Assembly: GCA_013397455.1 (NCBI GenBank)
Contig: VYZB01000370.1
Coordinates: 820,422 to 884,421, forward strand
Reading direction: 5' to 3'
DNA: 64,000 nt
DNA from: Crotophaga sulcirostris
Taxonomy: Eukaryota > Chordata > Aves > Cuculiformes > Crotophagidae
The notes under the pieces are model-generated. The model was not told the DNA's origin, ran no database searches, and was given only the letters and a program-made list of their open reading frames with translations. Positions within the stretch are counted from its first letter, which is position 1. Each line of letters begins with the position of its first letter. Shown here one piece after another: positions 23,404-37,064 of this stretch. A program made the translations under genes and the position numbers.

Positions 23404-25590
23404 CTGCAAGCTTTAGCAAAAATAACAGCATTGACTACATAAGTTATCTGCCCTCCTTCCTGCCTAGCAGTAGAGTTCCACAGTGCTTTAGAGACAGCCA
23501 ACCTATCTTCTGAAATTTTAACACTTCTAATCCACTTTCCTAAGAGAAAGTAAAACTTCAAAGAAGAACAGCTGTCTCTGACAAGCTTGTTGGCAGTACT
23601 GAGCTAAATGGCAGAGGAATCCACAGTATTCATCTTTCACGCAAGGTGTGTATGAACCATGCATTATTGTGGGCAACTGAGTTTCAAAAGCGGACAATCC
23701 TGTTTCTACCTCATCTGAATGTTGTATATTGTAGTAGTTTAAAACCAGCAGGGATACTTTAAAGTTAAGTTTCTTTATATAAAAAGCTAAATTTGGACTA
23801 AAAACTTGACTTCTTAATCAAAAATGCTTCTTGAAAATAGCCCTGTATCCATTGCACTAAACCACAAATACCACTGGCAGTTTCAGGGACCTTTAGCTTT
23901 TTTTTCCTTTGACCATTAGTTTATTGTGAAAGCATTTTCTCATATCAGAATTTTCAGGTGACATACAAAATTCTGTAACCAAGGTATCTATTAAGCATGT
24001 TAGATGAGCTTGTCATGAAGTTCAAAAATTAAAATATCTTCTAGAAATTAAAAAGAAGCAAATAACTCACAAGAGTACGCTTTTTTTAAACTTGGATTAA
24101 TCTAAATATTTTATTTATTTATTTGAACCATCCACCGTGTAAGTAAAACTTCACTTAACATTTTACTCTTACATTTTGAGGCTCTAGTTCTTTATGTTCA
24201 CCTTGACAACTTTCATTTTACAGAAATACAAATTGTCCTTAAGATGACCCTATTGCAAAATAGTCCCAGAAATGACATGACTTTGAAAGCCTAGGAAGCC
24301 ACACATAAATACTTGTCTACATGTTCCTAGATGTAAGGTGTTCTATGTCCACAAAACACAATACATATTTTTATTTTTTAATAGCTATTTTTATTTTTTA
24401 ATTGAGATGAAAACAGAATTCTCAAATTTTAAAATATATTTTAAAATGTAATATGTATTACTTAAAGAGTGTTCTGCCAGAAGATTGAAAAGTGATTATT
24501 GAAGTCTGCTCCATCTGGAGTTTTCCCACTGATTGCAATGGGAGATCAGCTAATTCCTTAGTACACAACATCTTCTTTCATAGAAGAGCATCTGCAATTA
24601 GGTCATTAAATATATTCTCACACTAATTTAGGGTTATTTCCCTACAGTAAATGCAGTAGTTAGTTTAGCTTAAAATATCACACAAAGTTTTTACCTGTTC
24701 TGAAATTCTCCTCAAAACTGTTTTCAAGCTTTACACATTACATCACATTGATTTTATCAATTCATTGGGTAATTTTGTAAAAAGAGAAAAAAAAAATCTT
24801 CCCAAGTTCCTGAGATTTGACTCATAATCTTTATAAACCTATTCTACTTGCAGTCCTGTTGTTCACAAGATAGTTATAATTTGTCTATAAGTGATCCATT
24901 ATTTAATGGAACAGAAATTGGATTTAACTGATCCTAACTACCTGTCTTTCTTCATTATAAATCAATATCAGATTGGCTTTTCATTGGTGTTTCCTCTTTC
25001 ATAATTTTCCAAAAATAACTATCCTCGCTGTTTACTTAGTCATTATGTTGTGCTTTCTCAAAAATATCTGGAGGCAAAATCGGCTTGTCTCTTTCCTATT
25101 GTGAAAGAACATGCTTCTAACTTACTGGTACCATCATGTTTCTCTCCTAAAGAAGCAGAAATCACAAAAATTATAAGAGTTATTATTAACAAATAAACCA
25201 ATATAATTATATATTTGTGATAATTTAAATCTCTAAAAAAATTACAAATTAATTTTAAACCTAAGACAAACATATTCAGTAAAAAGCTTATATGAAAAAG
25301 CAAAGTCTAGCTAAATGTAGTTTTTTCAGATTCCAAGCTCTAGGTTGTAGTGTCCTTTAGGAGGTCATGTCCAAAACAAACTCCCTGAATCATGAAGTAA
25401 TCTGTAACTGTAGGATATCAAATTTATCAAGGTGTATCTTAAACAAATAAGTCAACTTTTTTTTATCTGTTTTTTCTTATTTCCTAATGAAATTCACTGT
25501 TTAAAAGTTCTTTAGAATCTGTACCTTCAGGTTCTCTTTAGCAATTTTATCCTTAAATAAAAGTACATATTCCACATTTTTAGCTTCTCC

Positions 25591-25615
25591 TGCTTCTCCT
25601 TCAGAAGGAGAAGCA
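25591..25615. repeat. 25-bp perfect palindrome
   Basis: The arm TGCTTCTCCTTC (25591-25602), a single A, then the exact reverse complement GAAGGAGAAGCA (25604-25615). An extra half copy, GCTTCTCC, lies just upstream at 25583-25590. The arms are pure pyrimidine/purine apart from their outer bases. Confidence 0.9.
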
Positions 25616-26427
25616 TTCTCCTGTGGGTACCCTGCCACATTTCAAAGCTGCATCCTGTGTGGCTGAAAGCAATGGGGATTTCAGCACTGATATAAAAAGT
25701 TCAGAATATTCACAGTAGCCTCAGACATACTTGATCCTCCTTAGATAGGAGATATTTTTTAAATAATAAAATCATGCTCAGATGTTCAAGAGGATTCACA
25801 AAGTGGAATGAAGCATCTTCATAATTCATTGGGAAGAAAAGGAATCTGTGTAAAGTAGGAGCATGCATTAAGGGGTCTTTTTTTTTCTTGTTTTGCTAAA
25901 GAAAAATAACCTTTCAAACTGACAAGTAGTATGGTGGCAGAGGCCATAAGAATTACTTTTATTTCAAGCTGGAGAGGTAGTCATCTGTAATATTTCAGAG
26001 AACATTTTAAACCATGAAAACTTGGTGAATGACGCTTTGGATGCAGGTAGCCTAGCAGAAGAACCCAGCAGGGTACACATTCAGATTTCTTTGTAGTCTC
26101 TGTGTGTAGGTAAGTGGAAAATATATCTCACAAAACTTCAGTTTTTGAAAGCTAGACATCAAGCTAAATTTGTTTATCTAGGTTTTCTCCATAGTAAAAT
26201 GTTATACACCTCTAGAATGTGATCCATACCAGGTTGGATTAATTGCATATGTCTATCTTGCTCTGTTGAAAAGAGAAGGTGTCTTGATGACAAAGCCAAG
26301 TGATTATTTTTCAGATGGCTAATATTAGATTAAATGAATCTTATCTCAAGCTTAATTCTCTCTAGACAGCCTCCTCAGCTTTCAGTCCTACAGATGAATA
26401 TAGTAAACAGCTCGCATGAAGAGAAGG

Positions 26428-26478
26428 CCTGCATCTGATGGCCCAGTCCTGCATCTGATGGCCCAGTCTTGCATCTGG
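26428..26478. repeat. 20-bp tandem repeat, about 2.5 copies
   Basis: CCTGCATCTGATGGCCCAGT occurs at 26428-26447 and again, identical, at 26448-26467. It is followed by a partial third unit beginning CTTGCATCTGG. Confidence 0.9.
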
Positions 26479-26867
26479 AAGGTGCTAAGGGGTCTTCATG
26501 GCCCAAAAGATTGGTTTCACTGTCTCACAACTTTAGAATATTCAATTTAAATGAAAACTTCAAAATAACTCTAATTTTGAACTCAGTTCAAAGGACTTGA
26601 TTCTAGGTACAGTTTCCAGATTACATTTTAAAGATTCAGATGAATTAAAATTGTAGCCTGGGATTGTAGAGTGTAGATAGTTAAAACTATCTAAAATTTG
26701 CATAATATAAATGCTAACCTGGTAATTTTGTTTTGTTGTTTTAAACTTGGTTTGAATTGCATTATTTTCTTCCTTTGTCTAAGTATTTAATAGTTATTGA
26801 TACAGCTGAAGAGATCTGTCATTTCTTTGGGGTTTGTACCAATTTATAGTCAAAAAACTAAGGCAGT

Positions 26868-27082
26868 GAAGTTTAGACCAGGCATTAGGAACAGATTTTT
26901 CATTATGAAATCAATCAAACATTAAAATGAGTTGCCCAGAGAAACTGGTGAAATCCATGGAGGTTTTGAGGACCCTACTAGATAAAGCCCCAAGGAACCT
27001 ACTCTGAATTCAGTGTTAACTCTCCTGTGAGCAGGAACACCAACGAGGTGAATTCCCAAGATGGCTACCAACCTGAAGGTTT
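26868..27082 (+). mobile_element. CR1 LINE 3' tail fragment
   Basis: Diverged CR1 3' region. It shows in order: GTTTAGACCAGGCATTAGGA (CR1 pattern GTTTAGATTGGATATTAGGA), GTTGCCCAGAGAAACTGGTG, CATGGAGGTTTTGAGGAC, ACTCTGAATTCAGTGTTAAC, GAGCAGGA and a decayed CCAAGATGGCTACCAACCTG. The terminal 8-bp repeats are gone. The minus-strand open frame across 26922-27125 is antisense to it. Confidence 0.8.
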
Positions 27083-27329
27083 TTTTGATATTGTTTTCCC
27101 TTCTGGATGCAAAGATTCTTGACATGTTGAGGTAGCTTCACAAACTCTTAGAGAGAGCTGGGTCAGATCTGGTATTTGAAGGGCACATCATTGCTAATGA
27201 TGAATGTGTCAGGTCTCGTCAGTACTGTCATCTCTGAACTCCACCCAGAGTTGTCTTCATTGAATTGTCTGGTGTGCTCTATGTGCAGTGTCAAACAGAC
27301 AGAACTTCCCTAGCTGTCCGAGAAACTTA

Positions 27330-29480
27330 TATAAGAAAGAATTTAGTAATAGGATATAGTAAAATCATTTGGAATAGAATCAAGGCAGAAAATAGTGAAA
27401 AGAGTGGAATAAGAAAATAAAAGTCTATGGTCAGCAGGAGAGATACAAATAGGCAATTTGACCAGATGTATATAGAATTTAGCTACACCAAACATAGCGC
27501 ATGATCTCAGGAGCTTGAAGTGCCATACCTGAAGATATTAAAATTAGGTCTCTATGATCAACGACACAAATAGGATGTTGAAAATTGTTGTAAAATGGTA
27601 AGAAAAGTATAAACATAATCATGATCATAATAGGAGATTTCAATTGCTCACACATAAATTGGGTGAATATTGTACTATAAAGTTATTTTTTTTAAACTGA
27701 AATGCTTTTTGGAGCAATTTGCCTCTAACAAATCAAAGATAAGACATTTTCTTTCAATTCTTTCTTGAAAGAGGCACAATACTTGATCCAATAATTATTC
27801 TACTAGGGAATGTGGTGATTTCCTACTTTAGAATGGTAAAAAAGTACATAATTCAACAGAAAAATATTTTATTTTTCTTTTAAAAGAGAAATGCCATAAA
27901 AACAAGGAAAACAGTTAATAGATTATCTTAAAAAAGCAGCTAAAAGGAGAAAACATTTTCAGGAAGCATGAGAAATCTCAAAAAAATTTATTAAGACTTA
28001 AAGATAAAAAAAGCAGAAGAAAGAAAGAAAGGACAGGACTTCAACACTATTATCTGCTAAGTACGCCTAACTAGAGAGTCAAGAAAGAGGCAAGTTTTAG
28101 AAAATATTTTTTTAAATGGAATTCTCCTCCAATTGAATAAAAGAGAAAAGACCATTAATTCTTCACTAAATGCAGAATCACAATAATGTAAGCCAAAAGA
28201 AAAACAAAACCAAAACCACCAACAACAAAAAACCCTATAACAACTACAGCAACAAACCACCCACAAAAGCAAAATAACAAAATAACAAAGCAAAACCAAT
28301 CAACCAAATAAAAACATTCTAAGGAACAACTTATAAAAATGATTATAATAAAATGCTTTCTAAATGCCCTGGAAGTTAGATAACCGCTAGAGATGGTGGG
28401 GTCTAAAATTATCAAGATGTACAAGAAACATTCAATGATATTAAAACCATAACAGATATTATTAGTGAGGTGAGTCTGAGAAACTCTTTCTATCTGAACT
28501 GTAATTGAGTAAAATGAATGAAAACTATTTGCCAGGAACAGATAGTATTCACCCAAGACTTCTAAAGGAATTTGAACCTGACATTGTTAAATTGCTAGTT
28601 TCAGTTTATAATCTAGCATTCAAAACAGCTGGAGGAATGGAAGGTGAAAAAGCTGTACTAATTTCAAAGAGGATATTCTACATTTAACGAATCAATAGAA
28701 ATCACATTAAAGAATGGAATCATGGATACATGAAGATACATGGATAACCAAAAAATACAGCAATACCTATTTCAAAAAGAAATGATATGTCATAGATTTA
28801 TTGAGATTATTTAAAGTAATCAGAGATAACACTAATAAGTCTGATCTGTGATGTGCATTTAGATTTCAAAAAAAGGTATTAATTGGAAAAGTTTGCTAAA
28901 AATTCCTAAACACATTATGGTGGGATAGAGATGAAAATCTTCAAGCTGGCCTTGTGGTAACTAAAATTTAGAAAAAAAATGAAATAACAATAATTTTGGA
29001 GTTTTACTATTAAGGTGGACTACCAGTGAGGTCCCGCAAGCACCCTTTGCTCTTCAATATATTGGCAAGCAGTCTAGTAAAGATAATGCATACTGAGGTC
29101 ACAGATGTTTCTGATTAAACAATTATGAAACTATTTTGGACAGGATAAGATAAATGTACTGAGAGTGAAGAGCTGAAAGACTTGATATTAAAGATGGAAC
29201 TAATGTAATCTAACTTTAGCTGTTTAGGAGTTTGATAACCAGACTAAACTTGGCATTTAAGATTCCAGTATGATGTGCAGAAAGAGATATGTATGTTAGG
29301 AAGATGGTCTCTCCATTTAATCTTACAGAAAGAGGAATTACTGTTTACAGGGAAATCTTACATAATGATACTCTATTTTTTCATAGCTGTGAGGGGAAAC
29401 CCATATAAGTAATCTGCATAATGAAATGGGAGATAAAATGCGAATAAATGGCAAGTAATGCATATGAGCTTTATAAACCT
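27330..29480 (+). mobile_element. Long, ancient CR1-type LINE copy (endonuclease to RT)
   Basis: Heavily mutated but collinear with CR1 ORF2. At about 27627-27664 the translation gives IIGDFNCSHINW, matching the endonuclease block around GDFN (Asp and Asn are catalytic in this APE-type nuclease family). Near 27740-27830 the segment after the endonuclease core can still be followed. At 28533-28600 a frame reads LPGTDSIHPRLLKEFEPDIV, the block at the start of the RT. At 29024-29060 the bases for the R-Q-G...LLFNI block are visible (GTGAGGTCCCGCAAGCACC), followed by a decayed FADD region near 29100. At 29409-29462 the CAAGTAATGCATATGAG stretch matches the K-V-M-H-M block. The RT block looks closer to old reptile/bird CR1 lineages than to the copy at 22339. 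No terminal repeat is found; the ends are approximate. An A/C-rich tract (28190-28310) sits inside it. Confidence 0.65.
28190..28310. repeat. A/C-rich low-complexity tract
   Basis: The plus strand is almost only A and C, with repeated CAAA and CAACAA units. Its complement gives the artefactual cysteine/phenylalanine/valine-rich open frames on the minus strand at 28057-28556. Confidence 0.75.
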
Positions 29481-32289
29481 CTCTATATATGTAGCAATGA
29501 GTATACGTATATATACTAAAATATACATATTAATTTATTTAGTAAATAGGTCTAAAAGTCATACAATGTACATAGGTCGTTCTTTAAAACTGGTAGCTAG
29601 GTGACCAGGAGAAGAATAAGATGGAATTAAACGCATGAGTTATCTAACAAAACAAATCCTTATTTTCTAAAACCTAGAAAAATGTCATCACAGCACAGTT
29701 TAAATCAAAATCACATTTATCTCCAGCACATAATCCAAATCAGCTAGGGGGGAAAAAAAAAGTGAGAAACAATGGTTCAGGTCCTCAGACATCTAAGCAG
29801 ATGGATAACTGCCAGCTCCAATGGAGTTAAAATGTTGGAAGATGCAGCTCTGTATATTGTCACAGTCCCCTGTAACTTCACTATTTGCTAGTCTAGAAAC
29901 TCTTACACATATATAATTCCATTTTAAATAACTTTTTTTAGTGACAGCATAAAGTCACATAGCTGTAGACATTATTTCTACATTGCACACTAGGAGCTAA
30001 TTTTTTTTGTGAACTGAAATGTAATGATATCTCATTGGGTATTGTGTTTTACAAATATTACTAGGCACACATGTCTTCCCAGGCCGGCTGGTTGGAAAGA
30101 GAAATGACCTCATTACTCTTTGTTTCTTGTTAGGATAATCTTGTGAACATAGAACTACTAGATTGCTGTGCTTTTGTCTTTAATATTATTGGTTTAATCT
30201 GTGTTTTTAATTTGTTTTTCATATCCATTTTTGTGAGGCTTGAGACCAATTCTTAAATCTGTATGTTCACTTTAAAGAGTATTCTCCTGCTTTCTGGAGT
30301 AGTCGTTCCTTCACAATGAAAATTCATTTTCAATTCTAAATGGCATATACTTTTAAAGAAATATACTATCTAATGGCTTTGTCAAGAGTTTTCTTTTTCT
30401 CCCTTATGAGTATTTTGGATCAAATTAAATGCCTGATATGAAACATACTGAAATCAAACCCTAAGTCTTCTTGTAGATATAATTGTTGGAAATATTTTGA
30501 GGAAAAATTCTTAGTAGAAAATATATGAAGTGCAGAGGAACTGTGAAAGTTGGCTACAGACGAAGAGCCTTCTTCAGTAGTTTAATTTCAAAGAACCAGT
30601 GCATTGCATTTACACTTACTTTTTCTTTTGTCATTGTTGTTACACATCATCTTGTACAGTACCTTTGACATGGTTAAAGAGTGTACTCTTCAAAAGAAAT
30701 GTCTTTGCTAAATGGCAGCAGGAATGATTGGTTAGTCATTACAAAAAAAGTTTTTGATTACAGAAGTATATACTTTGGCTGCTATTTGTAGAATTAAATA
30801 CCCTCAAGGAATTTGATGGAAAATGTCAATTGAGGCATGACAGATCATTTGTAAAAACGTTTGCAGTTTTTCATGTTCTACCAGTGTTCATTATGTTTAA
30901 ACTAAAACTCTACATAGATATTGTGTGACACTACAGATGTTATTGAAAGGTACCAAGGTACCTTTAAAGGTTGGAGACAAAATAATGTTTCTTCTGGGCA
31001 AGTACATACCATTTGATAGATATGAAATGATTGCAATGAAGAAGGATAGAAAAGGTAATGAAAACAAGGTTGGAAACTAAATAAATTTTCTCAAATTAAT
31101 TTATCAGCCATTATCGAGTTAGTTTCCATGGTCCAAACACAAGATTTGATATTGTCTGCTTGTATGCAAAAAGTACAAAGATGTTTGTGAGGTTCTAGGA
31201 AGAAGATAATGGTTATATCATGTATTCTAGAAGCTTATAAGAAAAGAAATCTTAAGCACAAACCATTCTACAAACCATCTACGCCTTTTGTAGGAATGTG
31301 TGGTACAAATTTTTGTATCCATATGGTGTCACAGGAGTAGAAAATGCTATAAACACCACCAATAATAAGAGTAATATTAAAGATATCCATAGCCTATACT
31401 TCAGAATACTTTTCCTTTGGAAATATTTGGCATATACATTACAAACCGAAATTACAATTCCAGCACTGTCAGAAATAAATCAAAAGCAATGTTCAGTTTT
31501 ATGTCACACATTTGTGATTGAAATAAATACCGAGTAAAAGTAAAAGAACTATATCAGAAGCGTGGAATAAGTTTAAAGTAATGCACCCTATATTTATAGA
31601 TGGAACTCAAAATACTGGCTAGTTCCCATACTAGTCAGTTTGCTTCTCGTGCAGCAGCAAAACAAAATATGTCCCATATAGTCCATATGTTCTTATTTAC
31701 ATGTGAGTTAATATTTTCATAGAACAATATTATTAGCTCAGATGGCCCCTTTCCAGTTTGTGTCTAACTGTTCATCAACTTTGTCATCTACATCATCATC
31801 CACCAACGATTCTTCTGCCAGGCAGAGATTGTGCTGAGAGATAAAATTGCTTCAGACTGACATTATGAAGGATAAATAACAGATAGCAGTAGCAGCTGTT
31901 AGGATACATTATTTCTTCCTGGTGGGGAAATGACTGTTGCCATGCTGCTTGCTAGATCGCCAGAGAGAGAGAAAAGAAACAAGGTAGCTTGAATTCCTCT
32001 GATATATTCTCAAAGGTGACAAACCCTCGTATTGTCTGTTTCCATGATATATTTCAGCAGTCATTTACCTTTCTATTTTGTGTTCTTGAAAATATTGGTG
32101 AAACAGGCCTCCATTTGAAAGGAAACCGAGTACAGATATTGGAATTAGATGCAAGTTTAGCCTGAAGTAAGTAGTTAAAAGTTCAGTGATATTGTTACTT
32201 CCTGACTTCGAATTTCCAACCTCAATACAAAATGGGTTGAAAACAAGATTTATTTTTTTTTTTTGTCATCTGCAATCCTAATAGCTCCA

Positions 32290-32320
32290 AAGGAAGGAAG
32301 GAAGGAAGGAAGGAAGGAAG
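32290..32320. repeat. (AAGG)n microsatellite
   Basis: About 7.5 uninterrupted tetranucleotide units of AAGG, all purine on the plus strand. It is likely to vary in length between individuals. Confidence 0.95.
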
Positions 32321-32339
32321 AATACTCAACTCCTTGCTT

Positions 32340-32402
32340 TATTCCAGTTCTCATTTAAACTAACTAACATTTATTCCAGTCAGTTCTCATTTAAACTAAC
32401 AT
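32340..32402. repeat. ~32-bp local duplication
   Basis: TATTCCAGTTCTCATTTAAAC begins near 32340 and TATTCCAGT plus CAGTTCTCATTTAAAC again from 32372, each followed by TAAC. This is an imperfect tandem duplication directly downstream of the AAGG array. Confidence 0.8.
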
Positions 32403-35400
32403 ATTTAGAGTGAGACTCAAATATATTCAGTATCATTCCAACTGCTCAAGTAAAGCAGTCTAGAATTCAGGAAAACTGTATTGATAAATTCTGTTCATGC
32501 CTCCAATGATTATAGAGGAAACATAACCCATACATACTCCCCAAAAATATGTTTCTTTGTACAGCGGACTACTGGTTGTAACACTAGTTACTGAATTTCT
32601 GAATTCTTTGTGTTCTGGGCTGTTAAGTGCAAAGGAATTTGAGACAAGTATAAGTCTGGCACGTCCTGGAAGTCTTAGAACCATGGCATTCACATTATTT
32701 TATAGCACGTAAAATTTGTTGTGCATGTGTGACTCGACTTCACCATCTGAGTAAAATAGCTTTATCAGATTTTAGACAGAGTTCTGTGCATCTTGGTCTC
32801 CTTGTGAAAGAGATGCTCTGCACGTTTGAAAAGTCTGTTAGATAAAATGAATATAAGTTCAAGTTACTACTCAGAAAAGCATATCTGACCTTAAAAAAAA
32901 AAAGTTAATTTATGGTTCATGCATTGAAGGATCAGAAGAAACAGTTAAAATCACTTAGTTGGATTAGATAGACATTTAGATTGAAATTGGATGAATTAAT
33001 TTCTATAAAAAATGGAGGTTTCTCTCTAGAAGAAAAAAAAATAAAACTCCTTTGATTTATGAATTTTTGGTCATGTAGAATTCAGTAAAACTAATTCATA
33101 AAATATTATTATTATAAATAGGTAGTTAGTCTTGGTATACTCTTAACATCAGTTTTATTCAGATTCTGTCCCTGTGACAGTCTTGTTTACAAAACTGAAG
33201 AACTCTGTATTATCAAACTTCTGTTTCCCCATGTCTCTTCAACATCTTTGAATCTCGGATCTCAGAATGGACACAATATTCATGTAGTGATTCCTTCAGT
33301 GCTCAAACTAGGATATTATACACTCCTTATTCTTACATAGGCTATTTTGTCTACCCTAAGGGTGTCTGTCTAAGGGTAACATTAGCTTTTTAAGTCACAA
33401 AGAGGCACTGAGGTCATTTCCAACTAATCATCGCCCATGGCTAAATGATATTGTATGAAATTATGCAATTTTATACTAAGTGACATTATAAAGCTGGAAT
33501 CTGACCCATCCTGAGTAACAGCAGCAGAATTTTAAATCCAAATAAAATTTAAAAAAATCAAACAAATTTACTTCATATATTGTCCCACAGTGTGAAATCT
33601 GACATCTTAAGGTCAGTCTTTGGCAATCAGAACATGCAGATACAAAGGCAATTTAGCATTCATGTTTTACATCACACTTAGAAAGTACATTTCTTTTTAC
33701 AGTGAGATAATGCCGTGTAAATCTTGAAGACTGTTTTAGCTGAAAAATCAAAGTCCTTAAGGAACTGCTGACAAGAAACAAACCAACAAAAACAAATCAA
33801 TAAAGTTAAAAAGATTAAAACTATTTGTTTGTGAATGACAAAGCAGAACAGCTCCAAATGGTGACAAATGCAATCTTCTTTTATGTAAAAGAACACAGTA
33901 TAATTCAAATGTCAAATGGCCCACAAACTATTCAGTCCTTGCCTCTTTTGTTTCGATTCCTTATCACCTTTAGTTGAGTCAAAATGACAGAGATCTGTTG
34001 TATGCCAAATCTGAGGGGGAAACAAACAAACAGGCTTGGCACAAAAGTTGAGAAGAGAATATGAAGTGAAAGAAAACCACAGTTTATAAGTATAGCATTT
34101 TTTGTCTACCATTACACAGCTGTTATTTTATACCATAAATCTGGGAAATGTCTTAACTAAGGTAGTAGTCAAGAAAGTACTTTTTTTTTTCTGAGCTATT
34201 TAATGTACCTTTAAACAAGAATTTTTGTTTTGCATTGTCTCTAAGCTGCACTTCCAAGTATAAAAATATGATTATATGTATCTTCAGATCTCCTCTTCCC
34301 CACTCCTTCCCAAAGATATTCGATAAGACTAAAAGTATTGTTAAATACCTGCATGCTGGAAAACATTTATATTTTTATGGAAATTAACATGTCTCTGAAG
34401 AACACAGCGTATTCATTCTTGTCTACCACTCTGTCACCTCATATGTTGTCTTTTGTTCTCAGCATAAACAGAGTTTTAAACTTCTACAGAGTTCTCCCAT
34501 TAAACTATGTCAACTTTCCCAGATTTTTGAAAATAATTAACTTGAAAGGTAGAAATAAAAAACATTCTAGGAGCCTGCCTTATTAACTTACAGACTTTCA
34601 CATATATACATCTTGTATCAATAACTGCTTAAAAAAAATGAGGAGAGGCTTGAACACTCTTCACAGAATTTTTACTTGACTGGTTTGGGCCCAGTCTTAG
34701 GTCGGAAGAAAACCTCTATGCTTGCCCAAAATCAAATATTCCAACTATATAATTTTGAGAAAGTTGTATTAACCCCATGGACCAAGCGTAGCAGAGGGAA
34801 GATATACAAATTTCCTCCTTACCAAGTGGCTGCTAATTCAAAATATGTTTTCTTTTTAACTTCTGCTTAGATTTCCTTTCTTTCATAGTCCTTTGGTTTC
34901 TTTCTAATTACACACGTAGAAATGACACAGGGGTCAGTGCGATACAATAGGGTTTCTAGATTGCATGTATTGGGAGATTAAATTATGTAGAAGACCTACA
35001 TCAATTCTCTATACAGTCAATGCATTTCACCCATAATGCTCCTGAGTCACACTACACTTCAACTAAAATTGGTGGTCGTAGGCCCCCTTCTTCACCTTTT
35101 TTCACAGTGCAAAATCGTATTCTTTATGTATAGGATCAGGTGGGTTTCTCCCTATTGTAATATCTACTCAAAAGATATTTGGTGTGATACTAAAGTAATT
35201 GTGTATGCAAGAATATAGAAAGAAGTACAATTGAATGACCATTATCATTGGAATTATAGTCTCCAATTCCGATAAAACTTGGTCCAATATATAGTAGACC
35301 ATTATGATAATGATTTTTATACTAAATTGGTTCAAATCATAAAGCTAAGTCTCTGCATAATATTTTCACTGTTGGAATTTTATAGTATACTCAATTCTTT

Positions 35401-37064
35401 TGCCTGAGGCAGTTATATATTCCAAAATAATACTGTACTCTTACCTTTTTTGTTGATCAGGCATTTATGAAGAAAAATGTTGGCAAATTTGGTGTTTTCA
35501 GAAGCCATATCTATTGGCCTATTGCCAAAAATATTACAATTCTGTCTCTGGAGTATGCTGATATTTAGAGCATACGATTATATTTGAAGTAGGTACTTCT
35601 ATTTCGTACTCACACCTTAATGCTGTTTTCACACGTGAGGATGCAGATATCAAGAAAAAGTAAATAGAAAGTGTTATGACCAGTTTTGTTGTTGCTGACA
35701 TTGTTCTGCAGTTGTACTATGAGAAAACCTGCCATCCTCAAACCTTTTTCTAAAAAGTGTACGACTTTAGGAATTCTGGAGGATGCTGGAATTTTTATGA
35801 CAAGCCACATGGGAGATTCACATTCACCACAGGACTAAAATAGAAGGAAAGTAAAATTATGTGTCTGTTATAGTTGGTGATGCCAATGACTGCAAAAGCT
35901 CACCTTTATTACATGAACTCAAACTAAGCATAGGCAACTCTATTCCTTAGTGTCGTGTGGCAAGACTGGGTGTACCCTGGTTGGGTTTGTTCTCTCTTAC
36001 TGGTGAATACATGTTATCCAGACACGGTATTCTTTAGTAGCTGAACAAAATTTCTGTGTAAATAGACAAAGTTTAAGGTGTTGCGTCTGGTCCCTGTCTT
36101 ACAAAGAAGGATAAAAGGGATTACACAGTTTGGAAAGGTTACTTTTGAGCTTTTTGGTTTTACATGAGGAAATTTAGCAGATGTCATATCATCTTGTGCT
36201 ATGTCCATTTCCATCAGTTTGCACAGCAGCTCAAATAAACAATGCTTCATTTCTTAAAATATCTTCTTAAATGCTGTTTTCACTTTAATTTTTTTCAGAA
36301 TAACTGAGAATAGGGAACTCAGGATTTTGTAATATCCATGAAGATACTTGTGTATTGCAGTGTTAAACTTTACTTTGTTCAATACATACCTGTTCCAGAT
36401 ACCTGAATCACTCATGGTATCAAAATCACAGTCTACCTCTCCTACAAAATATGTGAGAAAATTCAAACTCTTCAGAAGTGTTCCACAAGAACCACAGAAC
36501 TTTTAGACCCTTTCATGGATCTAGGCATGGATAAGCAGAGTTATATGTGGATGGATAGAACTGAAACTTACTTCGGGATATTTGTATTAAACTTCAAAAT
36601 ATCATAACAAAGAGCTCTGTCTACGTACAGTGTTGGGCAGTATTGATACCTGTGACAGATTCTGATCTTGAGAAGCTTGAGAAGAGAGTTAATAATGAAG
36701 ACAGCGAAGCAATATTCACTGACCTCAGGTCACCCTTTTTCTTACAGAGTCGAAAAATGCACAACAGTTTGAAGAAGTTCTTAGAAATTTATGAATAACT
36801 TTTTTATTGTGTGCTAAGCATGCTATTTGAGATTAATGTATCCTAAAATTATCATCTCTTAACATGATTAACAGAAAATAGGAACAGAAGCTTCATTGAA
36901 ATTGAAATGGACAAAGCCAGTAAAGGTGTGGGCAATACGGTGATTTTTCTAATCCTCACAGTTAGATGCACTTAGGGCAACTGTATCATGTTCCCCTTAC
37001 AAAATAATATAGCTGCCTGTCTTCTGAAATATGTGCAACAAACAGTACCAAAATGACCATGACC

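Larger units (their letters stand above)
23404..26867. other. A+T-rich non-coding DNA, no gene recognised
   Basis: No exon could be supported. The stretch contains a direct duplication of ATTTTTATTTTTTAAT (24366-24381 and 24388-24403), a perfect 25-bp palindrome at 25591-25615 and a 20-bp tandem repeat at 26428-26478. The minus-strand frame at 23262-23561 partly overlaps the CR1 end and has no domain. Confidence 0.65.
29481..37064. other. A+T-rich non-coding DNA, no gene recognised
   Basis: About 7.6 kb without a supportable gene or dated transposon. The first few hundred bases may hold more of the ancient CR1. Simple repeats are an AAGG tetranucleotide array (32290-32320) and a nearby local duplication (32340-32402). 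Open frames of 60-82 codons are scattered on both strands; none has a domain. Confidence 0.65.

Noticed and set aside
28057..28556. Overlapping minus-strand frames rich in Phe, Cys and Val
   Set aside because: They read the complement of an A/C-rich low-complexity tract inside the ancient CR1.
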